From contig JABCZG010000007.1 in the NCBI GenBank assembly GCA_013289835.1, positions 124,001 to 188,000 on the forward strand: a stretch of DNA of 64,000 bases, given 5' to 3'. Below, piece by piece: positions 52,184-61,316 of the stretch. The notes beneath the pieces were generated by a model. It worked only from the letters and a program-made list of their open reading frames with translations, did not search any database and was not told where the DNA came from. The first letter of the stretch is position 1, and the number at the start of each line of letters is the position of its first letter. This stretch comes from Acidobacteriota bacterium. Lineage in GTDB: Bacteria; Acidobacteriota; Terriglobia; Acidiferrales; UBA7541. Made by a program: the position numbers and the translations under genes.

Positions 52184-52675
52184 TCAGCGCGCGTCGAGCT
52201 CCAAATCTTTAATCGGCAAATCCCAGTGCGCTTCTAAAATCTCAAATCGCCGCTGCTCTTCCTTTTTGTACGTCTCCTGATCCGGATAAAGCTGCTTGAT
52301 CATCGCCGAGCTGTCGAAATTATCGTTGGCAATCGCAGCGTTCTTGAAAACAATCGTCACGCGATAGTCCCAGCGCCCATCTTCCGTCGTGTGATACCGC
52401 GGAACGGCCATCGTCACTTTCAGCATCCGCCCCAGCTCCATCTCCTTCTTCAACACCGGATAGTGGTTTTTCTTAAATAGCGCAAGAAACTCCTCCGCAT
52501 GCCCCCACTTCGCCTTGTAGTAGTATTCGATCGCAAACGGCTGCGCACTCCCTTCCATCCCTTGCATGGCCGCGCTTCGCGCTCCACCGCCCTGTGGCGC
52601 TCCTGCTAACAGAATGACGCTCACTGTCGCAATCGCCAACGCCCGCGCAAAGTGTTTCTGATATTCAAAGATCAT
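52184..52675 (-). CDS. secreted hypothetical protein
   Basis: This 163-residue protein has a signal peptide-like start (YQKHFARALAIATVSVILLAGAPQ) and a compact alpha/beta region: PFAIEYYYKAKWGHAEEFLALFKKNHYPVLKKEM, then AVPRYHTTEDGRWDYRVTIVFKNAA and LYPDQETYKKEEQRRFEILEAHWDLP. The ferredoxin-like or dimeric alpha-beta-barrel appearance recalls stress-responsive or NIPSNAP-type domains, but no family is certain. It is a single gene on the minus strand. Its ATG at 52675 is preceded by GGAGGGAATT-type purines. Confidence 0.6.
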   Translation of the reverse strand: MIFEYQKHFARALAIATVSVILLAGAPQGGGARSAAMQGMEGSAQPFAIEYYYKAKWGHAEEFLALFKKNHYPVLKKEMELGRMLKVTMAVPRYHTTEDGRWDYRVTIVFKNAAIANDNFDSSAMIKQLYPDQETYKKEEQRRFEILEAHWDLPIKDLELDAR

Positions 52676-52814
52676 GAATTCCCTCCGTCGACCCGAGAAG
52701 TCTCGCCGAACATCCTATCTTTCCTTGAGCAGGAGGTCATCTGTTTCCGGTTGCCAGGGGATAGCGTGGAATTTTGCGATTCTCTACTTCGATAGTGCCG
52801 CGGGCGCGGCAGCG

Positions 52815-53870
52815 TTACTCATGAGGCGAAGTCTGTGTGTAATACCCCTGACGCGTCCGGGCCATCAGTCCAGGCTTGGCCACGCGGATCTCCAGCTTGT
52901 GGTAGTTGTCCCGCTGGTCGGCCAGTGGCGGCACAAAGGAAATTTCGTAGTACGCCTCCGTGTCCGCAACGCATTTCTGCAGCTGGACCGCAATGTCGTT
53001 GCCGGACTTGAGAACTTGGCCGCCACTCTGCATGGCAAGCACCTCCAGCGCTAGATCCCCCGCTTGCACCTGGCTAGCCTTGCTGACGCCTTTCAGGAAC
53101 TCCTCGTAGTAGAACGTCCGGCCGCCGATGTCGGCGACCCCCAGCGGATCGATGCTGTAGAGCGTAGCGCGCGCCTGCCGTAGCTGCGTCGAGAGAACTA
53201 CTATATTGGTGAAGAGTTGCTTCTGCTGTTTCGAATCCAGTTCTACGCGAGGGCCGGAGAGAAACGGCCACCCGGGAGAGACCCACAAAATAATCTTGCG
53301 CCCCGGCCGCCCCGCCTCGCGCGCCGCAAGCTTCTCCAAGGCCGCGATGGACAGCTGGAAGCGCTCTTCCGCGCCGTAGATTCCGCTGGAGCCGCGAATG
53401 TTGCGCAGGCCCACCATATACGTCTCCAATGTCGAACTCAGCGCGTTCCCATCGCTGGTGAACTCCTCCTGGATCTGCGTGCCGGTATCGGTAAACACGA
53501 CAAGCGTCGTGGGGAACGCCAGGCGTCCCCCGTCGGCGCGGAGAAATTTTCCGATCTGCTCGCGTTCATAACCAAGGTTCTCATAGTTCGTGTTAACAGC
53601 ATCGATGACCAGAAGTACCTCAATCGGAGCTCGGCTGCCGCCCAGCGCCTGGAACGAGGTAATGGCTTGCGGGGCCTTGTTATCCAGGAGGGTGAAATCT
53701 TGCTGTTGAAGCCCCGCGACCGGTGGCCCGGACTTCGCAGTTACGACGACATCCAGGTAAATCTCACCGTTCGCAGGCTGGACGACCGGCTTGTCCTGTT
53801 GCGCGGGAGCTGCAACGCTGCATACCAGAATCAGGAGAAGAAAAAGGCCGAGACGTGCGTTTATGAACAT
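52815..53870 (-). CDS. VWFA-related acidobacterial-type secreted protein
   Basis: This 351-residue exported protein has a signal peptide (RLGLFLLLILVCSVAAPAQ) and the VWFA-related domain that is expanded in Acidobacteria. GEIYLDVVVTAKSGPPVAGLQQQDFTLLDNKAPQAITSF opens a short beta-domain. The VWA core then begins PIEVLLVIDAVNTNYENLG with a D-x-x-x-x variant of the metal-ion site, followed by TTLVVFTDTGTQ and KIILWVSPGWPF. Later strands contain ATLYSIDPLGVADIGGR and YYEISFVPP. It probably binds a partner outside the cytoplasm. It has its own 5' region, divergent from the OsmC gene. Confidence 0.83.
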   Translation of the reverse strand: MFINARLGLFLLLILVCSVAAPAQQDKPVVQPANGEIYLDVVVTAKSGPPVAGLQQQDFTLLDNKAPQAITSFQALGGSRAPIEVLLVIDAVNTNYENLGYEREQIGKFLRADGGRLAFPTTLVVFTDTGTQIQEEFTSDGNALSSTLETYMVGLRNIRGSSGIYGAEERFQLSIAALEKLAAREAGRPGRKIILWVSPGWPFLSGPRVELDSKQQKQLFTNIVVLSTQLRQARATLYSIDPLGVADIGGRTFYYEEFLKGVSKASQVQAGDLALEVLAMQSGGQVLKSGNDIAVQLQKCVADTEAYYEISFVPPLADQRDNYHKLEIRVAKPGLMARTRQGYYTQTSPHE

Positions 53871-54112
53871 GAGCTCACTTCTTTCAAACTAGTGCTAGCG
53901 GGGATATTGTCGAGCACTCCGCCGACTTGGGTGGCTCGACCAGCTATAAACATAGATGCGACTCGAGGTTACTGCAGGTACAAATAAATAGTCCCGTCGC
54001 GCGCCGGGCGCCCCTTACTGCTCAAACCGGAATCTGGCGTACCGCCTCTCGTTGCGCCGCGTGGCAAGCGCTTGCCGTCGCCTGCTATTCTTTCTCTTCC
54101 CAAGGAGGCCGT

Positions 54113-54526
54113 ATGCAAACTGGAACCGTAAAATGGATTGGGGAGGAAAAATTCGTCGCCATCAGCCCCTCGGGCCACGCCCTGGCGATCGATTCCGACC
54201 GCAAGTCCAACACCGCGCCCGGCCCGATGGAGTTGCTTCTGCTGGCGCTCGGCGCCTGCACCGCCACCGACATTCTCATCATCCTCAAGAAAAAACGGCA
54301 GAAGCTCGAAACGCTCGAAGTTCTTTGCAGCGGCGAACGCGCCGCCGCGCCGCCTCAAGTCTGGACCAAACTCGAACTCGTCTATCGTCTTCGTGGCCAG
54401 CTCGACGATGCCGCTGTAAAGCAGGCCATCCAGCTCAGCGAAGAGAAATATTGCTCCGTCTCCGCCATGCTCAAGAAGACCGCCACCATCACCTGGCGCT
54501 ACGAAATTCTTCCCGCGCAATTCTGA
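54113..54526 (+). CDS. OsmC-family peroxiredoxin-like protein
   Basis: This 137-residue OsmC/Ohr-type protein is shorter than the typical 140-residue Ohr but complete. Redox cysteines are Cys49 in LALGACTATD and Cys114 in EEKYCSVSAML, as in peroxide-reducing OsmC proteins. GPMELLLLALGAC is the family helix. The start at 54113 is decided by AAGGAGG ending about five bases upstream. The open frame back to 53927 adds 62 residues that are not conserved. It acts in the cytoplasm as a thiol-dependent hydroperoxide reductase. Confidence 0.88.
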   Translation: MQTGTVKWIGEEKFVAISPSGHALAIDSDRKSNTAPGPMELLLLALGACTATDILIILKKKRQKLETLEVLCSGERAAAPPQVWTKLELVYRLRGQLDDAAVKQAIQLSEEKYCSVSAMLKKTATITWRYEILPAQF

Positions 54527-54657
54527 TGCGAACGTGCCCGCTTCTCCACGGGTCAGAACAGCCTCTTCTCACTGAAACCGTCGAATTCCTTTCTCGCCCT
54601 TTTTTCTTCCACAAAACATCTTCTCTGCTGCGATACTGAGAAGGGCCAGGCCGCGTC

Positions 54658-54687
54658 TTGTATCGCCAAGGCGCTATCGCATAAAAT
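54658..54687 (+). promoter_or_regulatory. candidate sigma-70 promoter of fabH
   Basis: TTGTAT (54658-54663) and TAAAAT (54682-54687) are 18 bp apart. Transcription would start near 54694, leaving a leader of about 35 bases that contains the AAGGAG ribosome-binding site before the ATG at 54729. Confidence 0.45.
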
Positions 54688-54728
54688 TCAGTCTCTTTTG
54701 TTCCGGGAAGCCATTGGCAAGGAGTTTC

Positions 54729-55724
54729 ATGTCTCACCGCATCGCGGCAAAAATTACGGGTGTAGCCGGCTACGTTCCCCCAAAGGTGATGACCAACGCG
54801 GACCTCGAGAAGCTCGTCGAAACCAACGACGAATGGATCCGCACGCGCACCGGCATTCGCGAGCGCCACGTCGTCGAAAAGGGAGTGGCCTCCTCCCACT
54901 TGGCCACCGAAGCCGCAAAGGCCCTTCTGGCGCAAACCAAGACCGATCCCGCGGACATTGAGATGATTGTCCTCGCCAGCGTCACCCCGGACATGTTTTT
55001 CCCCGCCACCGCCTGCCTGGTGCAGGAGCGCATTGGCGCAAAAAAAGCCTGGGGCTTTGACCTCTCCGCCGCATGTTCCGGATTCGCCTACGCTGTCACC
55101 GTCGGCGCGCAATTTATCGGCGCAGGCACCCACAAGAAAGTGTTGGTCATCGGCAGCGATGTCATGACGTCGATTCTCGACTACACGGACCGCGCCACCT
55201 GCGTGCTCTTTGGCGACGGCGCTGGCGCAGTCCTCCTCGAGCCTGCCGGTCCGAATGAAGGCGTCCTAGACTTTGAGCACGACGTGGATGGCGCGGGCGG
55301 AGCATTCCTCTATATGCCCGGCGGCGGTTCGCTCAATCCCTCAAGCCAGGAAACCGTCGAGAAGCGCATGCATTACGTCCACCAGGAAGGCTCCCAGGTT
55401 TTCAAATACGCCGTCCGGCGAATGGCCGAGATGGCCGCGCATCTTCTTGAAAAGAATGGCTTTACTAAGGACGACCTGAAGCTATTGGTTCCTCATCAAG
55501 CAAACCTGCGCATCATTCGCGCCACGCAAGAGCGCCTCGGCATCGACGATTCCAAAGTCATGGTCAATATCGACCGCTACGGCAATACCACCGCCGGAAC
55601 CATTCCCCTCGGCCTCCGCGACGCCGTCGAGCAGGGCCGCCTCCACAAAGGCGACCTCGTACTAATCGTCACCGTCGGTGCCGGCTACACCACTGGCGGC
55701 ATTCTCCTTCGCTGGGCCTACTGA
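54729..55724 (+). CDS. fabH: 3-oxoacyl-ACP synthase III (FabH/KASIII)
   Basis: This 331-residue condensing enzyme joins an acyl-CoA primer to malonyl-ACP. Active-site residues are Cys116 in [13 protein letters not shown], His in [12 protein letters not shown] (near residue 252) and Asn in [17 protein letters not shown] (near 282). GAGAVLLEP and the C-terminal [16 protein letters not shown] are family signatures. The start at 54729 follows AAGGAG; a longer reading from TTG 54714 is less likely. No fab operon surrounds it, so it may be a stand-alone initiator, or a KASIII homologue for secondary lipid synthesis. Confidence 0.93.
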   Translation: MSHRIAAKITGVAGYVPPKVMTNADLEKLVETNDEWIRTRTGIRERHVVEKGVASSHLATEAAKALLAQTKTDPADIEMIVLASVTPDMFFPATACLVQERIGAKKAWGFDLSAACSGFAYAVTVGAQFIGAGTHKKVLVIGSDVMTSILDYTDRATCVLFGDGAGAVLLEPAGPNEGVLDFEHDVDGAGGAFLYMPGGGSLNPSSQETVEKRMHYVHQEGSQVFKYAVRRMAEMAAHLLEKNGFTKDDLKLLVPHQANLRIIRATQERLGIDDSKVMVNIDRYGNTTAGTIPLGLRDAVEQGRLHKGDLVLIVTVGAGYTTGGILLRWAY

Positions 55725-55755
55725 CAGCCTCAGCCTTCGACACCAACACCACCCA

Positions 55756-55790
55756 AATAAAAAGCCGCCCCGGTTTCACCCGGAGCGGCT
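55756..55790 (-). terminator. rho-independent terminator of the TonB-dependent receptor gene
   Basis: On the minus strand a GC-rich stem, AGCCGC(T)CCGG with CCGG(G)GCGGCT (plus-strand 55763-55790), is followed by TTTTTATTT (plus-strand A-rich 55755-55762). It lies about 25 bases after the receptor stop at 55815 and also ends the fabH transcript on the other strand. Confidence 0.7.
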
Positions 55791-55814
55791 CCTCATTTCT
55801 AACGGCCGGAAACC

Positions 55815-58800
55815 TCAGAAGCTGAACTTCCCCCACACCACAACCGTGCGCGCCCCGTTGATTGTCGCCGCTGTGTTGTCGAAGAAACTGCTGGTCAGCG
55901 TCAGGCTGGGAATCCCCAGATTGGGATGGTTGAAGGCGTTGTAGAACTCCCCGCGAATCATGAACGCGTAGTGTTCCTTGAATTTCACCTGGCGTTGCAC
56001 GGAAAGGTTCCAGTTCTCGAATCCCGGAGAAATGAAGGTGTTGCGCCCGATATCGCCATTGTGTCCCGCCCACACGTAATAATGAAAATCGTTCTTGGTG
56101 GCCGTGAACGCTCCCGTCACGGGATTTGTTCCAAACGACGAATTGAAGTCCGTAAACGTAACTCCATCGTTAGTGAAGCCAACGCCTGAATCGCAGGTGC
56201 TGGTAACCGCCACGCAGGCCGGGCTGTAGTTGATGGGAACCTTTGGGTTCCCAAGGAAGGGCCGGTCATTGCCGTGCGTATCGCCGTTGTTATCGAATCC
56301 ATCGTAGAAGGTCTGAGGCGCGCCCGACGAGAACGTGATCGTCCCCGCGGTCTGCCATCCATTGGTAATCGCGCGTACCACCTGCATGGCCGCGTTCTCG
56401 CCGCCGTGCACGTTCGGCAGTTGGTAGAGGTAGGCAAGCACGAAATTGTTCCGGTGATCGTAAGAGGATAGACCGCGATCGCCGTGTTGGTCGAACACGT
56501 TCTGCGGAAACGAACTCGATCCGCTGGTTACGAACACGTCCGACATGTCGTCAATGAATTTGGAATACGTATAACCGGCGCGCAGCAGCAGCCCGTGCGA
56601 GAACGAACGCTCCAACTTGAGCTCGCCAGCGTGATAAATCGAATCTCCGCCGTTCGTGCGCGCAAGCACCGTCCCAAAATTCGGATTTTCAAAGAACGGG
56701 TTCATGTCGGTGTTCACGAACAGGTGTTCACCGCGGGTACCGACATAGGCGGTAGTCAGCAGGAATCCGCCTGGGAGCTGCCGTTCGATGTTTAAATTCC
56801 ACTGATGCGTGATGGGATTCAGCAGGTGGGCGCTCATCGTATCCACACCGCTCTGGGACGTCAAAACTGGTTGCAGGCCGCCAAGAACCCCCGTCGCATT
56901 GGCAGTTCCCCGGCTGAATCCGCCTGCAGGCGCCGTTGGCCCAATGACGTTCTGCAAAATCCCGTTCGGCGAACCAGACGCCGTATTGTCAATGATGTTC
57001 GTGAACAGGCCGTCGTAGAATATTCCGTAGCCCGCTCGAATGACCGTCTTGTCCGCGCCAAGGAAACGTTGCCAGAAGTGCGGGGTGTACGCCAGGCCGA
57101 CGCGCGGCGCAAAATTATTCTTGTCTCCCTGCTGTTGAGCCGAGAAAACATTGGGGAATGTCGCATTGGGCAATCCCTGCGGAACAGCCGGTTGCAGCGC
57201 GGGGAACTGAAGATCATTCCCCGGAGTCCCCCAGTATTCGTAGCGGAGCCCCAGGTCCAGCGTAAAGTTCTGCTTGATTCGCCAGGTATCCTGAATATAC
57301 GGCGCGTAGTTGGGAAGAAATGGATGAATCAGCGTATTCCCGAAGAACTTCGTGATCGCCCCGCTCGGACCGCTGAAGTTGTCAATATAATTGGCCAAAC
57401 TGCTGCAATCGAATTTTGTGTTGGTGCTGGGATTCGTTCCGCAGGTCCCTCCGGTGGTCGGTGTGAACGTGATGGCGCCTCGCGGATCCACCGGGATGCC
57501 GTCTTTTACGAACACCAACGCCATGTCCCCGCCGAATTTCAACGTATGCTTGCCGAACGACCAGCTGAAGGCATCCTGGAACTGATACGTTTGGTGGTTG
57601 CGCGAACTGGGTGTACCGGCTGGAAGCCCAAAATTCATGGCCGTGCCATTCGGGTTCGGGAGGTCGGACAGCACCACTGTGAAGTGCGTCCCGATCGAAC
57701 TAGCAAGTGTCGCGGGAGTGAGGCCGAATTCGAATTGAATATTCCCGTAGGAGAATCGAAGCTCATTCACCATTTTGGACGAGATCGTGTGGACCCAGCT
57801 GGCGTGATAGTTCGAAAATGGCCCCCCCTGCTGCGTTTCGAACGTCGGCAATTCCTGCGGGTTGTTGAAGAAATCAGGCGTGAGATTCGAGCTGCCGCGC
57901 AAGGCTCGCAGCGTCAGCTGGTCGTGGTCCGAAGCCACATAATCCAACCGGACGCTCCATTGCAGACTGTTCGAGACGATGCTGCCGTCCCCGCGGGAAA
58001 GTGTCCCGAACTGCACCGCCGGCCGCGGATTTCCCGCGGCATCAAAGCCCGCTGACTCCATCGTCACTCCGTTCGTCGTGCCCCGCAGGCCGCCAAGCGC
58101 TGCAATCAGGTAATCGATATTCGGATTCGGCCCTTCGTTCGATTCAATTTGCTGCAGGGTTGCCACGCCGGCCGCGGTGGGAATGAGAATTGGGCTGGTT
58201 TGCACCCCAGCATTCGCGCGGAAACGGCTCCACTGCGGTGTCGCGAAGAAAAACAATTTGTTTTTCTTGATGGGCCCGCCCACCGAAAAGCCAAACGTAT
58301 TCGTGATTTGCACCGGCTGTTTGAACCCCGGATTGGTGGAATTAAAGAAGGCGAAACCCGCATCAATCGCGGAAAGCGCGGACGGCTGAATAATGTCCCA
58401 CCCGGAGCCGTGCCAGTCGTTCGTCCCGCCCTTATACACTTCGTTCGCAATCGCGCCGCCGCCGCGGCCGAATTCCGCACTCGAGGAATTCAGGATCACC
58501 GTTACTTCGCCGATGGCTTCGTGGTTGACCGTCTGCACCGCTTGACCGGTGATTTGCGCGTCGTTATTGTCCTGGCCGTCGAGAAGGAAATTGTTGCCGC
58601 GCGGGCGCGCGCCGTTAGCCGAAAACCCGATTCCGTTGCTGGTGAAAGCGTCGCGCGGGCTCGAAGCCTGAATACCCGGCTCCGTAAGCAGCAACTCCAG
58701 AGGATTGCCTGAAAAATACGGAAGGCTCTCCATCTCAGCCGTGGCGAGGTTGCCGCTGATTTCACCCGACTGCGTCTGCAACTCCTGTCCCACGTTGGCT

Positions 58801-59177
58801 TCCACCGTGATCGTCGACGCCGTGCCACTGACTTCGAGCACCGCGCTCGCGTTCGTTTCCAGCGAAGCGCGTACCTCCAGGTCGTTGATCACTGTTGGCG
58901 CAAAACCGCCCGCTTCGATGGTGACTTTGTACCTTCCAGGGAAGAGGGACGAAAGACGATAAGTCCCCACGGCGTCTGTTGTTACGTTGTGTGTTTCCCC
59001 CCCGCGATCAATGCTGACTACCTTGATGCTAGCGTTGGCGACTGCGCCGCCGGTTTTGTCTGTGACTGTTCCCGTAATCGTGCCATTGCTGGTTTGCGCC
59101 GCCGCGCTACCGGTAAAAATCAACGCGGCTCCCACAACCAGCGCAAACACGTAGGTCCACACGGTGCGAAGATTCAT
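55815..59177 (-). CDS. Oar-like TonB-dependent receptor with carboxypeptidase-regulatory N-terminal domain
   Basis: This outer-membrane protein of about 1120 residues starts at ATG 59177 (GGGGGA just upstream) with the signal peptide MNLRTVWTYVFALVVGAALIFTGSAAA. A CarboxypepD_reg-like domain follows: NGTITGTVTDKTGGAVANASIKVV, GTYRLSSLFPGRYKVTIEAGGF. It then has a plug-like segment with GARPRGNNFLLDGQDNNDA and a long 22-strand-type barrel rich in aromatic-ending strands, finishing GARTVVVWGKFSF with a C-terminal Phe. Acidobacteria carry many such receptors, usually for glycans or peptides. No TonB box was pinned down. The terminator after it indicates a monocistronic unit. Confidence 0.9.
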   Translation of the reverse strand: MNLRTVWTYVFALVVGAALIFTGSAAAQTSNGTITGTVTDKTGGAVANASIKVVSIDRGGETHNVTTDAVGTYRLSSLFPGRYKVTIEAGGFAPTVINDLEVRASLETNASAVLEVSGTASTITVEANVGQELQTQSGEISGNLATAEMESLPYFSGNPLELLLTEPGIQASSPRDAFTSNGIGFSANGARPRGNNFLLDGQDNNDAQITGQAVQTVNHEAIGEVTVILNSSSAEFGRGGGAIANEVYKGGTNDWHGSGWDIIQPSALSAIDAGFAFFNSTNPGFKQPVQITNTFGFSVGGPIKKNKLFFFATPQWSRFRANAGVQTSPILIPTAAGVATLQQIESNEGPNPNIDYLIAALGGLRGTTNGVTMESAGFDAAGNPRPAVQFGTLSRGDGSIVSNSLQWSVRLDYVASDHDQLTLRALRGSSNLTPDFFNNPQELPTFETQQGGPFSNYHASWVHTISSKMVNELRFSYGNIQFEFGLTPATLASSIGTHFTVVLSDLPNPNGTAMNFGLPAGTPSSRNHQTYQFQDAFSWSFGKHTLKFGGDMALVFVKDGIPVDPRGAITFTPTTGGTCGTNPSTNTKFDCSSLANYIDNFSGPSGAITKFFGNTLIHPFLPNYAPYIQDTWRIKQNFTLDLGLRYEYWGTPGNDLQFPALQPAVPQGLPNATFPNVFSAQQQGDKNNFAPRVGLAYTPHFWQRFLGADKTVIRAGYGIFYDGLFTNIIDNTASGSPNGILQNVIGPTAPAGGFSRGTANATGVLGGLQPVLTSQSGVDTMSAHLLNPITHQWNLNIERQLPGGFLLTTAYVGTRGEHLFVNTDMNPFFENPNFGTVLARTNGGDSIYHAGELKLERSFSHGLLLRAGYTYSKFIDDMSDVFVTSGSSSFPQNVFDQHGDRGLSSYDHRNNFVLAYLYQLPNVHGGENAAMQVVRAITNGWQTAGTITFSSGAPQTFYDGFDNNGDTHGNDRPFLGNPKVPINYSPACVAVTSTCDSGVGFTNDGVTFTDFNSSFGTNPVTGAFTATKNDFHYYVWAGHNGDIGRNTFISPGFENWNLSVQRQVKFKEHYAFMIRGEFYNAFNHPNLGIPSLTLTSSFFDNTAATINGARTVVVWGKFSF

Positions 59178-59631
59178 GAAGATTTCCCCCATCCAATTTC
59201 GGCCGCCACATCGCGCCCTTTGCTGCAAAGCGCCTTGCCCAAAAGGAAGACGCTTCGAGCCTCTCAAGACGGAAGGCGACTCAATGAGACGGAAAAGTGC
59301 ACGAGGGATACCAACCGGAAAACTTTGCTCGGAGAGTTTTCTAAAGACGGTAACGAACTACGTCTAAAGAAGTTATCGCGATGCTTCGAATTCGATCGAA
59401 ACAAAACGTGCGGCTAAATTTCCCAAAGATATGGAGACTTTAGATGTACGCCATACGGAAACAAGAATCCTCCCATTTTGGAGCAAGGTGAGGGAGGGCA
59501 GCCTTCGGAAACGTTTACTGGAATTCACGCCGAGTGCGAAATCGCATTCGAATGGCGGACAAAAGTGTAAGCCCGGCGTTGTGAAAGGCCGGGCTATTCT
59601 TGACACTGATGCTAATGAGGTTTTGACAGAA
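59178..59631. other. 454-bp intergenic region upstream of the receptor gene
   Basis: This region has the 5' leader of the receptor gene on the minus strand and the 3' end of the small membrane protein gene. A perfect hairpin, AGCCCGGC/GCCGGGCT (59570-59577 and 59588-59595), lies 37 bases beyond the stop of that gene and probably terminates it. The AT-richer part near 59350-59480 may hold a minus-strand promoter, but no convincing -35/-10 pair was found. There is no other coding signal. Confidence 0.4.
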
Positions 59632-60036
59632 TCAGCAAGAACGAAGCGAAGCTGCGAGTTCGAGGTTCGCTTGCAGCCGGCGGCCCACCTGCACAGCGGC
59701 ATAGCGCGCGCAGATGACGCGCTCGCGCTCGCTCCACACGGCCACAGCAGGCATGCGATTGCCAACGAGCGAATTCAAACCCTCGATCGTTCGAAAGTAG
59801 AGGCGCACAAGTCCCAACCCGCTGCGATTGGGAAAAAGGTCCGGAGTCAGATCATGGAGTCCGGCAAGCGTTTCGAAATGCGCGGAGGTGAGGCGGCCGT
59901 TTTCGACATGCGCAGCTGTAAGCACCCGGTCGGAGACCGGTTGCGCTGCAACCCCAGCCAGAACTGCTCGCCAGTAATAAATGGCGAACTGAGACAGGGC
60001 CACGATGGAGATCGCAAATAGCATGTCGTTAAACAT
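59632..60036 (-). CDS. small single-pass membrane protein, unknown function
   Basis: This 134-residue protein starts MFNDMLFAISIVALSQFAIYYW, a membrane helix, followed by a soluble region with RLTSAHFETLAGLHDLTPDL and GLGLVRLYFRTIEGLNSLVGN, and ends RRLQANLELAASLRSC. The helix plus a compact Leu-rich region suggests a real gene, and a hairpin just past its stop acts as an apparent terminator. I do not recognise a family. Confidence is moderate because it is short and isolated. Confidence 0.55.
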   Translation of the reverse strand: MFNDMLFAISIVALSQFAIYYWRAVLAGVAAQPVSDRVLTAAHVENGRLTSAHFETLAGLHDLTPDLFPNRSGLGLVRLYFRTIEGLNSLVGNRMPAVAVWSERERVICARYAAVQVGRRLQANLELAASLRSC

Positions 60037-60238
60037 CCCTCAGCCTCTAAAGGGATTCTGCCAGCCGGGAAAATATAGTCCAATAGTCCCGAAGTACCAG
60101 CGTGCTGGAACCAGCAGGAGTGACGTGTTCGAAACATCAAACTACGATCGGTGAAACGGTCCCCGAGAGGTCCACTTGCGCAGGCGTCATACTTAACCTA
60201 TCCTCTTACAATACAATGACTTACAAAGGAGATTCGCT

Positions 60239-60724
60239 ATGCGGACGGATCGTCTCTGGCCATTTCTCGCAGGTGTGTTTGTCCTTGGTATTTTTGTGCT
60301 CTTTCACGGCCAGGCAACAGCCAGGGCCACGGAGGAGCGGAGCGCGGACCGCGAGGCGATCACCTCGGTGATTACTGCCCAGCAATCGGCTTGGAACCGG
60401 GGGGACGTGGATGCTTTTTTGACGGGGTATTGGCGTTCGCCGGAACTGACATTTTCCGGAAGCAGCGGGGTGGCGCGCGGCTGGGATGGGGTGCTGGCGC
60501 GGTATAAGAGGAATTATCCGGACCGCGCGGCGATGGGGCAACTCGATTTTTCGAATTTGGAGATTCGGTTTTTGGGGCCGGACGCGGCGCTGGTTCTGGG
60601 ACATTGGCATTTGAAGCGGGAGAAAGGTGACGTTGGAGGAGTGTTCACGCTGGTGTGGCAACGTTTTCCGGACGGTTGGAAAATCATCCATGACCACACG
60701 AGCGCGGTTGCGGAACAGAAGTGA
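60239..60724 (+). CDS. secreted DUF4440/SnoaL-like (NTF2-fold) protein
   Basis: This 161-residue protein has a hydrophobic leader (LWPFLAGVFVLGIFVLFHGQ) and an NTF2-like fold: REAITSVITAQQSAWNRGDVDAFLTGYWRSPELTFSG, then WDGVLARYKRNYPDR and FTLVWQRFPDGWKIIHDHTS. The QQ-W-N-GD-D-F signature is the DUF4440 pattern. Typical members bind small ligands or act as accessory proteins. AAAGGAG precedes the start at 60239. Its TGA overlaps the GTG of the DUF2062 gene. Confidence 0.82.
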   Translation: MRTDRLWPFLAGVFVLGIFVLFHGQATARATEERSADREAITSVITAQQSAWNRGDVDAFLTGYWRSPELTFSGSSGVARGWDGVLARYKRNYPDRAAMGQLDFSNLEIRFLGPDAALVLGHWHLKREKGDVGGVFTLVWQRFPDGWKIIHDHTSAVAEQK

Positions 60725-61278
60725 AGTATGGCCGAAATTGGAAAATTGAAAATAGAAATTCTCTTGGAAGGCTCGGTCGCAAAAACATCGTGACGGAAGG
60801 ATTCTTCGAGCGGCGGCTGGTCCGTCCCATCCTCGAACTGCTGAAGCAGGGCGTAACACCGGAAAAGATCGCGTTAAGCATCGCGCTAGGCGCGGCACTA
60901 GGAGTATTTCCGGTGATTGGCTCGACGACCGTGTTGTGCGCGATTGCGGCAATTGTTCTACGGCTGAATTTGCCGGCCATTCAAGTCGTAAATTATTTTA
61001 TGTATCCGGCGCAGATTGCGATGCTAGTGCCGTTTTTCCGGTTGGGCGAAAAATTGTTTCGCGCGCCGCGCTTTCGGGTTTCTGTTCCTCAGATTTATGC
61101 GCTGTTTCAAGCGAGCATGTGGAACGCGGTCAAGCTGCTGTGGACCACGGCGTGGCATGCGATCGTGGCGTGGAGTTTGCTTGCGCCGGTTTTTGTGGCC
61201 GTGGTTTATTTGGTTCTCGTACCGATTTTGTGGCGGGTGTTGCGGCGGCAAACAGAAGAGTCAAACGCACCAGTCTGA
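60721..61278 (+). CDS. DUF2062 membrane protein
   Basis: This is a 185-residue protein. The DUF2062 domain starts at RRLVRPILELLKQGVTPEKIALSIALGAALGVFPVIGSTT, followed by LPAIQVVNYFMYPAQIAMLVPFFRLGEKLF, and ends with a membrane helix (WSLLAPVFVAVVYLVLVPIL). Members are often associated with phospholipid or glycosyltransferase genes and have no agreed function. Translation may begin at GTG 60721 (overlapping TGA) or at the later GTG near 60790. Confidence 0.8.
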   Translation: MKYGRNWKIENRNSLGRLGRKNIVTEGFFERRLVRPILELLKQGVTPEKIALSIALGAALGVFPVIGSTTVLCAIAAIVLRLNLPAIQVVNYFMYPAQIAMLVPFFRLGEKLFRAPRFRVSVPQIYALFQASMWNAVKLLWTTAWHAIVAWSLLAPVFVAVVYLVLVPILWRVLRRQTEESNAPV

Positions 61279-61316
61279 AGATCGGCCACTACAAAATCGT
61301 GAGCACGCGTCGTGCG

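Noticed and set aside
53927..54112. 62-residue N-terminal extension of the OsmC protein
   Set aside because: A strong AAGGAGG lies directly before the ATG at 54113 and the extension is not part of the OsmC fold.
56805..58055. A 416-codon plus-strand frame opposite the TonB-dependent receptor
   Set aside because: Arg-rich shadow frame. The receptor frame has a signal peptide, regulatory domain and barrel strands.
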